Part shown: positions 46,947 to 53,950 of the stretch, in pieces
Layout of the letters: each line of letters begins with the position of its first letter
Numbering within the stretch: the first letter of the stretch is position 1
Assembly: GCF_000621565.1 (NCBI RefSeq)
Contig: NZ_KK211305.1
Location: 153,843-217,842, forward strand
Direction: 5' to 3'
DNA from: Butyrivibrio sp. LB2008
GTDB taxonomy: Bacteria; Bacillota; Clostridia; Lachnospirales; Lachnospiraceae
DNA length: 64,000 nucleotides
Translations under genes and position numbers: made by a program
Notes under the pieces: generated by a model
Databases searched by the model: none
What the model was told of the DNA's origin: nothing
What the model saw: the letters and a program-made list of their open reading frames with translations, nothing else

Positions 46947-47026
46947 TAAATTAGAAGTTTACAAAGTTGTGTCATATGGGGATTGCCCGTGTGACAGTGT
47001 TTTATCTTAATATTGTTGAAATTGAG

Positions 47027-47068
47027 AAATCTCGCAAAGATTTTAATGTCTTTGCGAGATTTTTTTTG
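47027..47068 (+). terminator. Strong terminator after rubrerythrin
   Basis: AAATCTCGCAAAGA (47027-47040) pairs perfectly with TCTTTGCGAGATTT (47049-47062) over a loop of eight bases, and the T-run continues to 47068. Confidence 0.92.
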
Positions 47069-47069
47069 C

Positions 47070-47099
47070 TTGATTTAGTGGAAGTAGATGTGCTAGAAT
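47070..47099 (+). promoter_or_regulatory. Promoter before the small membrane protein
   Basis: TTGATT (47070-47075), 18 bases, TAGAAT (47094-47099) with TGC just before it as an extended -10. The start codon at 47146 follows. Confidence 0.55.
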
Positions 47100-47145
47100 G
47101 TTAAAGAGTTGTTAAAAGCATGTTAAAGCAACAGAGAGAAGTACT

Positions 47146-47595
47146 ATGAAGAAGCTATTGGTTACAATTGGAATAGTGTTGATAGGAATAATGATCATGG
47201 GGGGAACAATGGGCGTTAAAGTATTAAATAGTTTTTTATATTATTTTGGAGATATAAAAGGAATTGTTATTTCAAGCATTTTATTTGTTTTATCTTTGGC
47301 AGCGTTGTTCATATTCCGTGATGTTATGCAAAAGAAAAATATGTTGTACCGCTCGGTATGCTGTTTTGCAACTGTATCCGGAATGACATCAGGAATTCTT
47401 TTGGCATATAACAATTGCTTTGGTGTACTTGACGGAACATTGAAGATTTGCTTTATCATCTTTGTGATGATCGGTGGAACAGCCTTTTTCTTATACAATC
47501 TGCATTTTCTCATTCACAGCAAGAAAGAGATTCCGGCTCCAATCCTTGGACAATATTCAGTAAACAGATTTTTTGATAATTACGCGCAGGAGTAA
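47146..47595 (+). CDS. Small four-helix membrane protein, unknown function
   Basis: This protein has 149 residues and four clear hydrophobic helices (about 4-24, 38-57, 68-87, 97-118), with short loops and a polar C-terminus ending QYSVNRFFDNYAQE. No family recognised. It has its own promoter and its terminator stem overlaps the last codons, so it is a single-gene unit. The ribosome site before ATG 47146 is weak (AGAGAAG). Confidence 0.72.
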   Translation: MKKLLVTIGIVLIGIMIMGGTMGVKVLNSFLYYFGDIKGIVISSILFVLSLAALFIFRDVMQKKNMLYRSVCCFATVSGMTSGILLAYNNCFGVLDGTLKICFIIFVMIGGTAFFLYNLHFLIHSKKEIPAPILGQYSVNRFFDNYAQE

Positions 47596-47612
47596 GACCT
47601 GCGCTTTTTTTT
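47584..47612 (+). terminator. Terminator overlapping the gene end
   Basis: GCGCAGG (47584-47590) pairs with CCTGCGC (47598-47604), followed by eight T. The left arm is inside the final codons and the stop codon is in the loop. Confidence 0.85.
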
Positions 47613-47661
47613 GGTCAAATTTACACATTACACATTTTATATTTTTTTTATAATTAATCAC

Positions 47662-47690
47662 TTGATTTTTTGTTCTAGTTGTTCTATAAC
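47662..47690 (+). promoter_or_regulatory. Promoter of hsp20
   Basis: TTGATT (47662-47667), 17 bases, TATAAC (47685-47690). Transcription would start near 47697, ten bases before the CIRCE-like operator. Confidence 0.6.
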
Positions 47691-47706
47691 ATACTTGTAA
47701 AGAAAA

Positions 47707-47733
47707 TTAGCAGCCGAAGGATGAGAGTGCTAA
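47707..47733 (+). promoter_or_regulatory. CIRCE-like operator (HrcA site)
   Basis: TTAGCAGCC, nine bases, GAGTGCTAA. The right arm is the exact CIRCE consensus, the nine-base gap is exact, and the left arm differs at two positions from TTAGCACTC. It sits between the promoter and the hsp20 start, the normal place for HrcA repression released by heat. Confidence 0.82.
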
Positions 47734-47798
47734 CACATCATCTGAAAGGTTGCGCAAACTACTACAACAAAAAATTTTTATAGAAGGAGTGATGACTT

Positions 47799-48263
47799 AT
47801 GTTGATGCCTATGTTATGGAGTAATAATAATTTGTTTGACGAGATGGATGACTTTTTTGGTGGCAGATTATTCGGTGACTTGTATGATTCGGGACTTATT
47901 GAGAAAAACTTCGAGCCGGCATCAGGTCTTATGAAGACTGACGTCATCGAAAAAGACAACAGTTATCAGCTTGAGGCTGAGCTTCCAGGATTTAACAAGG
48001 AAGATATCAGCATCGATCTCAAGAACGAAGTTCTTACCATCAGTGCTTCGCACAATGAGAACAAGGACGAGAAGAATGAGAACGGTAAGTACATCCGTCG
48101 CGAGAGAAGATGTTCTTCTTACCAGAGATCCTTCCGTACACCGGGACTTAAGCCTGAAGACATCATAGCTCAGTACAAGAACGGTGTTCTTACGGTCAGC
48201 ATCCCCAAGAAGGAAGCTATTCCTGAGAAAGAGGAGGCTGTGAAGATCGAAGTTAAGGATTGA
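47799..48263 (+). CDS. hsp20: Hsp20/alpha-crystallin small heat-shock protein
   Basis: This 154-residue protein has the alpha-crystallin domain in its last 115 residues: SYQLEAELPGFNKEDISIDL, then RRERRCSSYQRSFRTPGLKP and NGVLTVSIPKKEA, with an I-P-E like tail. It is an ATP-independent chaperone that holds unfolded proteins. The N-terminus is short and rich in Met, Asn and Asp, as in many clostridial members. AGAAGGAGTGATG lies before ATG 47799. Control by HrcA is supported by the CIRCE-like site upstream. Confidence 0.95.
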   Translation: MLMPMLWSNNNLFDEMDDFFGGRLFGDLYDSGLIEKNFEPASGLMKTDVIEKDNSYQLEAELPGFNKEDISIDLKNEVLTISASHNENKDEKNENGKYIRRERRCSSYQRSFRTPGLKPEDIIAQYKNGVLTVSIPKKEAIPEKEEAVKIEVKD

Positions 48264-48280
48264 TTCAAATAAATTATAAT

Positions 48281-48327
48281 AAATATCCCGGCATCCTAGG
48301 ATTCATTTAGGATGCCGGGATATTTTT
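48281..48327. terminator. Bidirectional terminator between convergent genes
   Basis: An 18-base arm (48281-48298) pairs perfectly with 48308-48325 around CCCGGCATCC, with T on the + side and a TTTATT on the - side. It serves hsp20 on the + strand and the membrane-protein gene ending at 48326 on the - strand. Confidence 0.9.
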
Positions 48328-48802
48328 ATTCGCCTGAATAAGTTTTGGTGTAGTATATTGAGCATGATTTCTTTGTGATAAAAAGAACGGTTAATGCAGC
48401 TAAAAATGCTATCATAGCTTCAAAGCTGATGAAACTTACAATAATTGCAAGGATCAGAAGAACTATTGCGGTAAATTCAACTGCGGATTTACCGGATAAT
48501 GATTCAATCTGACAAAGACGCTCATCGTTGAGCTCGTTGTAGATTCGAATAAGCTTTTTTTCATCTTTAAGAGCACTTACGTATTTTGAAATTTGATAAA
48601 CGCAAATGATTTCTATAACAATAACCATTCCAACAACAAATCCATGCATAAAATCAGCTTGCTCTGAGTTTTTATAAAGTGAGCTTATAGATGTTCTTTG
48701 AGAAATAATGAGTAATGCGATACTCAAAAATACTATTGATGAATATGAAGTGATTTTTTTCTTAATTGATTCTTTGATCTTATCTTTTTTGCTGCTATTC
48801 AT
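48326..48802 (-). CDS. Membrane protein paired with XRE regulator
   Basis: This 158-residue protein has a basic start (SSKKDKIKESIKKK) and four hydrophobic helices, with a cytoplasmic segment IRIYNELNDERLCQIES between helices two and three. That segment recurs in small membrane proteins coded next to short XRE regulators in Firmicutes. Its start overlaps the regulator stop (ATGA), so both are made together. Function unknown; the pair may sense a membrane signal. Confidence 0.75.
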   Translation of the reverse strand: MNSSKKDKIKESIKKKITSYSSIVFLSIALLIISQRTSISSLYKNSEQADFMHGFVVGMVIVIEIICVYQISKYVSALKDEKKLIRIYNELNDERLCQIESLSGKSAVEFTAIVLLILAIIVSFISFEAMIAFLAALTVLFITKKSCSIYYTKTYSGE

Positions 48803-49011
48803 TAGTTTTCTTCCTCCGGGTCATTAAAATCAAATACTTCTTCGATTATCATGTTAAAATGGTGTGCTATCTTATATGCCAGTACCAATGAAGCAGTGTA
48901 TTTACCAACCTCAATGGAAGTAATTGTCTGTCTGGTTGTTCCCACAATGTCGGCAAGTTCTGATTGCGATAGCTTATTTGCTTTTCGCAATTCTTTTATC
49001 TTGTTCTTCAT
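48802..49011 (-). CDS. Short XRE-family transcriptional regulator
   Basis: This 69-residue protein is little more than one helix-turn-helix domain: ELRKANKLSQSELADIVGTT, then RQTITSIEVGKYTASLVLAYK. Start is ATG at 49011 on the - strand because AAGGAGG lies six bases before it; the longer start at 49035 lacks this. It most likely represses its own promoter through the three TTTGCA-type repeats upstream. It forms an operon with the membrane-protein gene. Confidence 0.9.
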   Translation of the reverse strand: MKNKIKELRKANKLSQSELADIVGTTRQTITSIEVGKYTASLVLAYKIAHHFNMIIEEVFDFNDPEEEN

Positions 49012-49038
49012 TGACACCTCCTTACTTTTTGCCAAGCT

Positions 49039-49093
49039 CGCTTTGCATATTTAGCATAGTATACTTTGCAATAAATGTCAAGCGTACTTTGCA
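49039..49093 (-). promoter_or_regulatory. Three direct repeats on a 23-base period, likely XRE operator
   Basis: CGCTTTGCA (49039-49047), TACTTTGCA (49062-49070) and TACTTTGCA (49085-49093) are spaced exactly 23 bases apart. They flank and overlap the -35/-10 region of the regulator promoter (49053-49082), as expected for self-repression. Confidence 0.65.
49053..49082 (-). promoter_or_regulatory. Promoter of the XRE regulator operon
   Basis: On the - strand: a perfect TTGACA (49082-49077), a gap of about 17-18 bases, and TATGCT (near 49058-49053). A TATACT also lies between, but too near the -35. Confidence 0.6.
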
Positions 49094-49259
49094 AAAATAT
49101 TTTTTATCGGCAAAATCGGTATATGCTATTCAAAGTGGATAAGAGTGTTCGAAATCACGATTTTTCCCCCGATATCCTTTTAATTCAGCTATGAATGATT
49201 TACAATGCTTATAGTAATTTGCCAAGTACAAAGACTTAAAATAAGAAAGAGATAATACT

Positions 49260-49460
49260 ATGGAAAAAGAGTTTGAATACGAAGGATATACAGGTACCGT
49301 TAACTACGACAAGAAGTGTGATTATTACACAGGTGAAGTTGTAATAGACGGAAAGATCTATACCTATGAAGGCGATACAATTGAAGAACTGAGAGAAGAT
49401 TTTGAAGACATTATCGATTCAATGATCGCATTTGAGGAGATGGATGATGATGATAATTGA
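49260..49460 (+). CDS. HicB-like small acidic protein
   Basis: This protein has 66 residues, very acidic. The sequence EYEGYTGTVNYDKKCDYYTGEVV then YEGDTIEELREDFED is the N-terminal beta-alpha fold of HicB antitoxins. It lacks the C-terminal DNA-binding part, and no HicA toxin gene lies beside it, so it is a lone HicB-like domain and not a full toxin-antitoxin pair. The end overlaps the MscS gene by about 17 bases, so it may be coupled to that gene. Confidence 0.75.
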   Translation: MEKEFEYEGYTGTVNYDKKCDYYTGEVVIDGKIYTYEGDTIEELREDFEDIIDSMIAFEEMDDDDN

Positions 49461-50292
49461 TTGTTTTCTTAATTCACAGCTCGGTCAGGAAAATGTGCCA
49501 TTACATTGGACGATGGTGGTAATTGATTGCTTTATTAGCTATGCGCTTCCGATAATTCTTGCATATGTCATAAATCTTTTGATCGTCAAATATATCAGTA
49601 AGGAAAGACTCCGCGGTAAGATTCACCTTGTCTTTTTACGAGGCATAATGATTGCGGTAATTTGGGGAGTGGCATTTTTCACCATTGCCGGAAATGTTCT
49701 TACAGACGCATGGAAGACGTTTGCCGGTTCATCGGCACTTATCGCAGCTATATTCGGTCTTGCAGCCCAGTCAACATTATCAAATGTTTTTGCAGGTATC
49801 GCGATATCCGCAGCAAAATCCAGGCCCTTTGATATCGGCGACAGAATCAAGATCGACTCTATCGATCCCGGCTATGTTGAGAATATCACATTAAGACACA
49901 CGGTTATCAAGACTTATCAGAACGAGATCATATATATTCCCAACTCTACGGTGGGCTCGGCGACTATCATTAATTATACTCAGGAAGAATCTTTTTCTTT
50001 TCCGATTGTGATCTCTGTGGCGTATGGCACGGATATGCAGAAGGCTATGGATATTATGGCCGATGTTATTGTTGAGAATCCTGTGCATCACGGAGGAAGG
50101 CCTACGGTTCTTTGTAAGAGCTGTGATGACAGCGGCGTCACATTAAGGGCGCTCGTTGAGACAGAGGATTTCAAGGATAACCCGAAGGCATGCTCTGACT
50201 GCCTTGTAGAGATAATGAAGAGATTTGCAAAAGAGGGAATCGAGATTCCTTACAACAAACTTGTTCTTATCAATTCGGATGAGAAAAAATAA
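49444..50292 (+). CDS. mscS: MscS-type mechanosensitive channel
   Basis: This is a small MscS protein of about 282 residues with three N-terminal helices. The third, pore-lining helix carries AGSSALIAAIFGLAAQSTLSN then VFAGIAI, and the beta domain begins RPFDIGDRIKID. The later IYIPNSTVGSATIINY is also characteristic. It opens under membrane tension on osmotic downshock. The exact start is open: a TTG at 49432 and three ATG codons at 49444-49452 are in frame, with GAGGAG (49434-49439) best for the last ones. tdk follows after 20 bases. Confidence 0.92.
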   Translation: MMMIIDCFLNSQLGQENVPLHWTMVVIDCFISYALPIILAYVINLLIVKYISKERLRGKIHLVFLRGIMIAVIWGVAFFTIAGNVLTDAWKTFAGSSALIAAIFGLAAQSTLSNVFAGIAISAAKSRPFDIGDRIKIDSIDPGYVENITLRHTVIKTYQNEIIYIPNSTVGSATIINYTQEESFSFPIVISVAYGTDMQKAMDIMADVIVENPVHHGGRPTVLCKSCDDSGVTLRALVETEDFKDNPKACSDCLVEIMKRFAKEGIEIPYNKLVLINSDEKK

Positions 50293-50312
50293 TAGAAAAT
50301 ACGGGAGAAGGT

Positions 50313-50939
50313 ATGGGAAAGTTATATTTCAGATATGGGGCAATGGGGAGCTCAAAGACAGCCAATGCGCTGATGGTGCAGTACAACTATATGGAGAAGG
50401 GGCAGAAATGTATTCTTCTTAAGCCCAAGACCGATGACAGAGACGGGGCGAAGATCGTCAAGTCTAGAATGGGACTTAGCGCAGAAGCTACATTTGTGGA
50501 AGATTTCATTGATGAAGTAAAAAATGAGTGGTTTACGGGGAAGTCGGAAGGCTGGAAAGAACTGGACTGCGTAATCGTTGACGAAGCACAGTTCCTTACG
50601 GAAGAGCAGGTGGATATACTTGCTGAAGTTGTGGACAGATATGACCTTCCGGTTATATGCTACGGACTTCGTACAGATTTTACGAGCCATCTTTTCCCAG
50701 GTTCAAAGAGACTCATGGAGATAGCAAATTATATCGAAGAAGTTCCGACCGTGTGCTGGTGCGGACGCCGCGCACATTTCAATGCAAGAGTAAGTAACGG
50801 CAAGATTGTTCGCACAGGAGAGCAGGTTATGGTGGGAGGAAATGAATCATACGTATCCCTTTGCAGACGCCATTTCCTGAGCGGTGAAGTAGATGGTAAG
50901 AGAGAGCGTGAACTCTCGGACGGAACCAAAATGAATTAA
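50313..50939 (+). CDS. tdk: Thymidine kinase
   Basis: This 208-residue enzyme has the Walker A loop GAMGSSKT (9-16), Walker B VIVDEAQF with the catalytic Glu, and FTSHLFPGSKRL. A zinc site is formed by Cys residues in VCWCGRRAHFNAR and the later CRRHF. It belongs to the type II family and phosphorylates thymidine for the salvage pathway. GGGAGAAGG precedes the start. A rho-independent terminator and then the L copy of an inverted repeat follow. Confidence 0.96.
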   Translation: MGKLYFRYGAMGSSKTANALMVQYNYMEKGQKCILLKPKTDDRDGAKIVKSRMGLSAEATFVEDFIDEVKNEWFTGKSEGWKELDCVIVDEAQFLTEEQVDILAEVVDRYDLPVICYGLRTDFTSHLFPGSKRLMEIANYIEEVPTVCWCGRRAHFNARVSNGKIVRTGEQVMVGGNESYVSLCRRHFLSGEVDGKRERELSDGTKMN

Positions 50940-50951
50940 AGAATATGAAAG

Positions 50952-50993
50952 GCGGAGCACCGGCGTGTCAGAACACCGAGCTCCGTCTTTTTT
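50952..50993 (+). terminator. Terminator after tdk
   Basis: GCGGAGC and GCTCCGT pair around a loop with inner pairing, followed by CTTTTTT. A second hairpin with an 18-base perfect stem begins directly after (50989-51028). Confidence 0.8.
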
Positions 50994-51028
50994 CTATCAT
51001 AGGAAATTGCTTTCCTATGATAGAAAAA
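50989..51028. repeat. Perfect 18-base palindrome, part of the left repeat
   Basis: The arm 50989-51006 pairs perfectly with 51011-51028 over a loop of TTGC. It contains CTATCATAGGAAA and its complement. Its right half overlaps the left copy of the 50-base repeat. Confidence 0.85.
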
Positions 51029-51053
51029 CGCTCCGCTATGGATGCGACCGACT
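51004..51053 (+). repeat. 50-base inverted repeat, left copy
   Basis: This 50-base sequence returns in reverse complement at 53835-53884 with 47 of 50 identical positions (differences at 51023, 51049 and 51052). Its core includes CGCTCCGCTATGGATGCGA. The two copies enclose 2.8 kb with three - strand genes. Confidence 0.9.
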
Positions 51054-51056
51054 CTT

Positions 51057-52133
51057 TTATGAAATGGAACGATTTTCTATAGCTTCTTCGTGAGTCGCAA
51101 GATCAATCTGCTGAACTACTCCAACACCTCCGCTTTCTTTTAGGAACACGCCACTCGCGCGCAGCTTGGCAGCAGTGTTAAAAGAACTGTCGCGTAAGCT
51201 GAAGTCGGTTACGGCACTTCCAAGATATATTGCGCCGACATCGGCTTTTTTTAAGGACAGAAGAGAATCGGTGCCGTCTTCGTTACGAATCCAGACTTTT
51301 AGATCGTTGTATACCTCATCATTTTCATCAATCCATCCGTTTCCGTCATTGTCGTATGCGGACAGGTCTTTGAATCCGTTTCCACTCTTTGTGCCGAAAA
51401 GTTCCGAACCGTCATTTATCTTCCCGTCACCGTTTTTATCAAGGGCAAGGAAACCTGCACCTGCCGAAAGATTTGAAATCTTATCCTCTTTTCCGTCGCA
51501 GTTAATGTCGAAATAGAAAGTCTGATCGCTTATTGATGTTATTTCCCTGCCGACATTGATCGTAAGAGGATCTAAGAAGTTTGTCGGGCTTGAGATGCTT
51601 ATGCCGGATTCTTGTACAAATCTTGTAGACATGGAGAATTTAACTCCAAACTCGATACTTCGTCCGTCTTCTGTAAAAGCGGTTCCCGCCCCTTCAAAGG
51701 ATACAGCCTCTTCTTCATAATGGCTTTCGGTTACGGTCGTTACAGAAAATGCGCTTCCGGATCCGATCATTCCGGACATGTTATCCAATGATTGACTGAA
51801 GCGTTTTGTCATATCCTCGCCGCCAAGAATCTTCATGAAACGTAGAATCATTTCAATAAGTGAAGCTCTTATATCCATCAGCTGATCCTCAAGAGAGTCC
51901 GTTGTGTTCAGTCTTCTTGTCATTGAAGGCTTTAGCGAATTGTAGTTTTCACTTCCCAGGGCAAATTCGCCGGCAGATGTCGACGAATCATCACTTGCAA
52001 CTTTTTCCGTCTGAGTTTCAAGACTGTCGCTGAAACTTCCTCGCGGGGCGGAGCTGATCGATACATTCACGAAACTCCCTTTGCTGTACGATGAATTTGA
52101 CATCAGATTTACGTTACTTTGTGCAATTTTCAT
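51057..52133 (-). CDS. EF-hand-like calcium-binding protein of unknown function
   Basis: This 358-residue protein has no signal peptide. Its centre has calcium-loop patterns DKNGDGKINDGSE and DNDGNGWIDENDE, preceded by DINCDGKED; loops of the DxDxDG type bind calcium. The context FLALDKNGDGKINDGSELFG then DLSAYDNDGNGWIDENDEV is that of a bacterial family often seen with hypothetical surface or secreted proteins. The start MKIAQSNVNLMSNSSYSKGS is polar. AGGAAAAG precedes the start. Function cannot be given; secretion would need a non-classical route. Confidence 0.78.
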   Translation of the reverse strand: MKIAQSNVNLMSNSSYSKGSFVNVSISSAPRGSFSDSLETQTEKVASDDSSTSAGEFALGSENYNSLKPSMTRRLNTTDSLEDQLMDIRASLIEMILRFMKILGGEDMTKRFSQSLDNMSGMIGSGSAFSVTTVTESHYEEEAVSFEGAGTAFTEDGRSIEFGVKFSMSTRFVQESGISISSPTNFLDPLTINVGREITSISDQTFYFDINCDGKEDKISNLSAGAGFLALDKNGDGKINDGSELFGTKSGNGFKDLSAYDNDGNGWIDENDEVYNDLKVWIRNEDGTDSLLSLKKADVGAIYLGSAVTDFSLRDSSFNTAAKLRASGVFLKESGGVGVVQQIDLATHEEAIENRSIS

Positions 52134-52159
52134 GGTTCTTTTCCTCCGTTTGTTAGCCC

Positions 52160-52196
52160 GAAGGTTCAGAATAATTGCGCAAAAAAATGAACCTTC
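52160..52196 (-). promoter_or_regulatory. Inverted repeat in the leader of the EF-hand gene
   Basis: GAAGGTTCA (52160-52168) and TGAACCTTC (52188-52196) form a nine-base perfect dyad with a 19-base gap, 27 bases upstream of the start. It may be an operator or a leader stem. Confidence 0.45.
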
Positions 52197-52248
52197 AAAG
52201 CTGAAGATTTATAATCCTCCTTGAAGATCCATGCTTTCCCTAGCTGCC

Positions 52249-52282
52249 ATACCACGCATTGAAATGGTATCAAGCGTGGTAT
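52249..52282. repeat. Inverted repeat between EF-hand and CPBP genes
   Basis: ATACCACGC (52249-52257) and GCGTGGTAT (52274-52282) are perfect nine-base arms with a 16-base loop, between the CPBP stop and the EF-hand start. No T-run follows on either strand. Confidence 0.5.
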
Positions 52283-52312
52283 TTCAGTATATATATCGGT
52301 AACCTGATGTTT

Positions 52313-53152
52313 TTACATTATAGTATCAGAGCTGTTTTTATCAGATTTAAAAATGTCTTTCATCTTGCTGTCTCTGATAAGGTAAAGTCCAAGTAACACA
52401 GATACAACCGATATCAGGATTGATTTTATGATGATTCCGTCACCCAGCCATTCTCCGATTAGAACATCCATGTCGCTTCTGTTTGCATAGATTATGGGAT
52501 ATATCATTAAGCTGATGTCAAAGAGAAAATGCAAAACCATATTTCCCCAAAGATTGCCTGTTCTTAAATAAAGTGCTGCCAAATAGAAACCGATTCCCAC
52601 AGCATAAATGATCTGGGCATATATAGGTGTCGGATTTGTTGCGCCGTCAAGGTTTGAAATATGAATTGCGCCGAAGATAAGTGATGACAATGACATTGCA
52701 GCTAGGCATGATGCTTTGCTGTTGCCAAATGCTTTTTTAAAGAATGAGAGCAACAATCCTCTGGTAAGTAATTCTTCACGAATACCGGCGCCTAAAAAGA
52801 CTGAGATTAAAAACAGTACAACAGATTTTGTGTCCATGGCCGGTGTGCCGTAGTCTTTGATTGCTTTATACATATTTGTTATCAAATAGAAAGCAGTAAC
52901 GGCTGACATGACGCTGCCAATAGTGAAAGTATCTTTAAAGCTTTTGAAAGAAAAATGGAAAACACTTTTTTCTCCGAACCCGATTATCACTGCTGAGAGA
53001 ATAGCAATGATCGAAAGCAGATAAACTATCTCCATTAATGATTTGTTAGTAATATTTGCTCGCTGAACAATTATTCCGGGAAGAGTAAATATCAGTATGA
53101 GTGCTAAAACGATGCCACCTAAATACTTTGACAATCTTAAACTTGTTTTCAT
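52313..53152 (-). CDS. CPBP family intramembrane metalloprotease
   Basis: This is a multi-pass protein of 279 residues with eight or so hydrophobic segments. IREELLTRGLLLSFF carries the EE of motif one, FGAIHISN carries the His of motif three, and MVLHFLFDISLM the His-x-x-x-D pattern of motif four: together the CPBP/Abi (Rce1-like) active site. Family members cut within the membrane and some give self-immunity to bacteriocins. The start lies one base past the PAP2 stop on this strand, so they form an operon, with control by the triple dyad upstream. Confidence 0.9.
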   Translation of the reverse strand: MKTSLRLSKYLGGIVLALILIFTLPGIIVQRANITNKSLMEIVYLLSIIAILSAVIIGFGEKSVFHFSFKSFKDTFTIGSVMSAVTAFYLITNMYKAIKDYGTPAMDTKSVVLFLISVFLGAGIREELLTRGLLLSFFKKAFGNSKASCLAAMSLSSLIFGAIHISNLDGATNPTPIYAQIIYAVGIGFYLAALYLRTGNLWGNMVLHFLFDISLMIYPIIYANRSDMDVLIGEWLGDGIIIKSILISVVSVLLGLYLIRDSKMKDIFKSDKNSSDTIM

Positions 53153-53153
53153 A

Positions 53154-53714
53154 TTATTTGTCCTTTACTTTTTTTCTAAAAATATTGATGAGTGCGTCAA
53201 TTATCAAAAAGCTCAAAACACCGCTCAAGACGCCTGTAAATATGCCGCCCATGACATCAGTTGGCCAGTGAGCGAATAGATATAAACGGCTGAAAGCGAC
53301 TATGGATGCTACCGCAAGGGTAGGTATTCCGAATCTCTTATTACTTAAGAACACTGCCGTTGCCATTGCAAAAAATGTACTTGAATGACCTGATGGGAAA
53401 GAGTAGCTTTGAGGGAGCTCTATTAGCATTTTCACACCGGGTTCCAGCCAACAAGGTCTGCATCTTGTGATAAAAGGCTTCATGCCGCAGTTTACTATGA
53501 GTATGGAAATGAATAATGCAAGATACATCTGAATCCCTATCCTTCTTGTTTTTGGATAGACAATCGATATAAGTATCAAAATCATAATTATGTTGCCTGA
53601 ATTAGTGAAAAATAGCATAATTGAATCTAATATCGGATTATGAATGCTTTGCAAAAAGTGTAGGAACTTAAGTTCCCAATCAAAATAAAAAATTGTACCC
53701 AGATCTTGTGGCAT
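53154..53714 (-). CDS. PAP2 family lipid phosphatase (first copy)
   Basis: This 186-residue membrane protein has the full three-part active site: KPFITRCRPC, SFPSGHSSTFFAMATA and SRLYLFAHWPTDVMGG. The length fits BcrC-type undecaprenyl pyrophosphate phosphatases, which recycle the lipid carrier used in wall and capsule synthesis. BcrC homologues give bacitracin resistance, so repressor control is plausible. The 53951 gene is a close paralogue; the two share MP(Q/A)(D/N) starts, WELxFLHxLQxIH and the phosphatase motifs. Confidence 0.92.
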   Translation of the reverse strand: MPQDLGTIFYFDWELKFLHFLQSIHNPILDSIMLFFTNSGNIIMILILISIVYPKTRRIGIQMYLALFISILIVNCGMKPFITRCRPCWLEPGVKMLIELPQSYSFPSGHSSTFFAMATAVFLSNKRFGIPTLAVASIVAFSRLYLFAHWPTDVMGGIFTGVLSGVLSFLIIDALINIFRKKVKDK

Positions 53715-53732
53715 ATTATGTCTCCTCTCTAT

Positions 53733-53819
53733 ATACTATGACTATCATACTATTATAAACGTACTATGTTAGTCGTGGTATTTGGTTCAGATAACAATAT
53801 ACTATGACAGTCGGAGTAT
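53733..53819 (-). promoter_or_regulatory. Three dyad operator copies before PAP2-CPBP operon
   Basis: Three 21-base copies follow the pattern xTACTATGxxxGTCxxxGTAT: 53733-53753, 53761-53781 and 53799-53819. Copy three lies exactly in the gap between -35 and -10 of the promoter (53796-53824), so binding there would block the polymerase. The repressor is not coded nearby. Confidence 0.65.
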
Positions 53820-53824
53820 GTCAA
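53796..53824 (-). promoter_or_regulatory. Promoter of PAP2-CPBP operon
   Basis: On the - strand: perfect TTGACA (53824-53819), 17 bases, TATATT (53801-53796). Confidence 0.65.
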
Positions 53825-53834
53825 CAGCTATTTT

Positions 53835-53884
53835 AATCAGTCGCATCCATAGCGGAGCGTTTTTATATCATAGGAAAGCAATTT
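53835..53884 (-). repeat. 50-base inverted repeat, right copy
   Basis: Reverse complement of 51004-51053 with three differences. It lies upstream of the PAP2-CPBP promoter. It also forms a hairpin TTTATATCA (53862-53870) with TGATATAAA (53884-53892). Confidence 0.9.
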
Positions 53885-53926
53885 GATATAAAAAAAGCAA
53901 AGGAGCATGGTTGCAGCCTTTGCTTT
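53884..53926 (-). terminator. Terminator of second PAP2 gene
   Basis: AAAGCAAAGG (53894-53903) and CCTTTGCTTT (53917-53926) pair perfectly. On the - strand the stem is followed by TTTTTTATATCA. The stem is a copy of the one at 54658-54699 and belongs to the same hairpin family. Confidence 0.8.
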
Positions 53927-53950
53927 CTTTGAGAAAATGGAAATTACAAA

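Noticed and set aside
49260..49460. HicAB toxin-antitoxin system
   Set aside because: Only a lone HicB-like domain is present; no HicA-like gene lies on either side.
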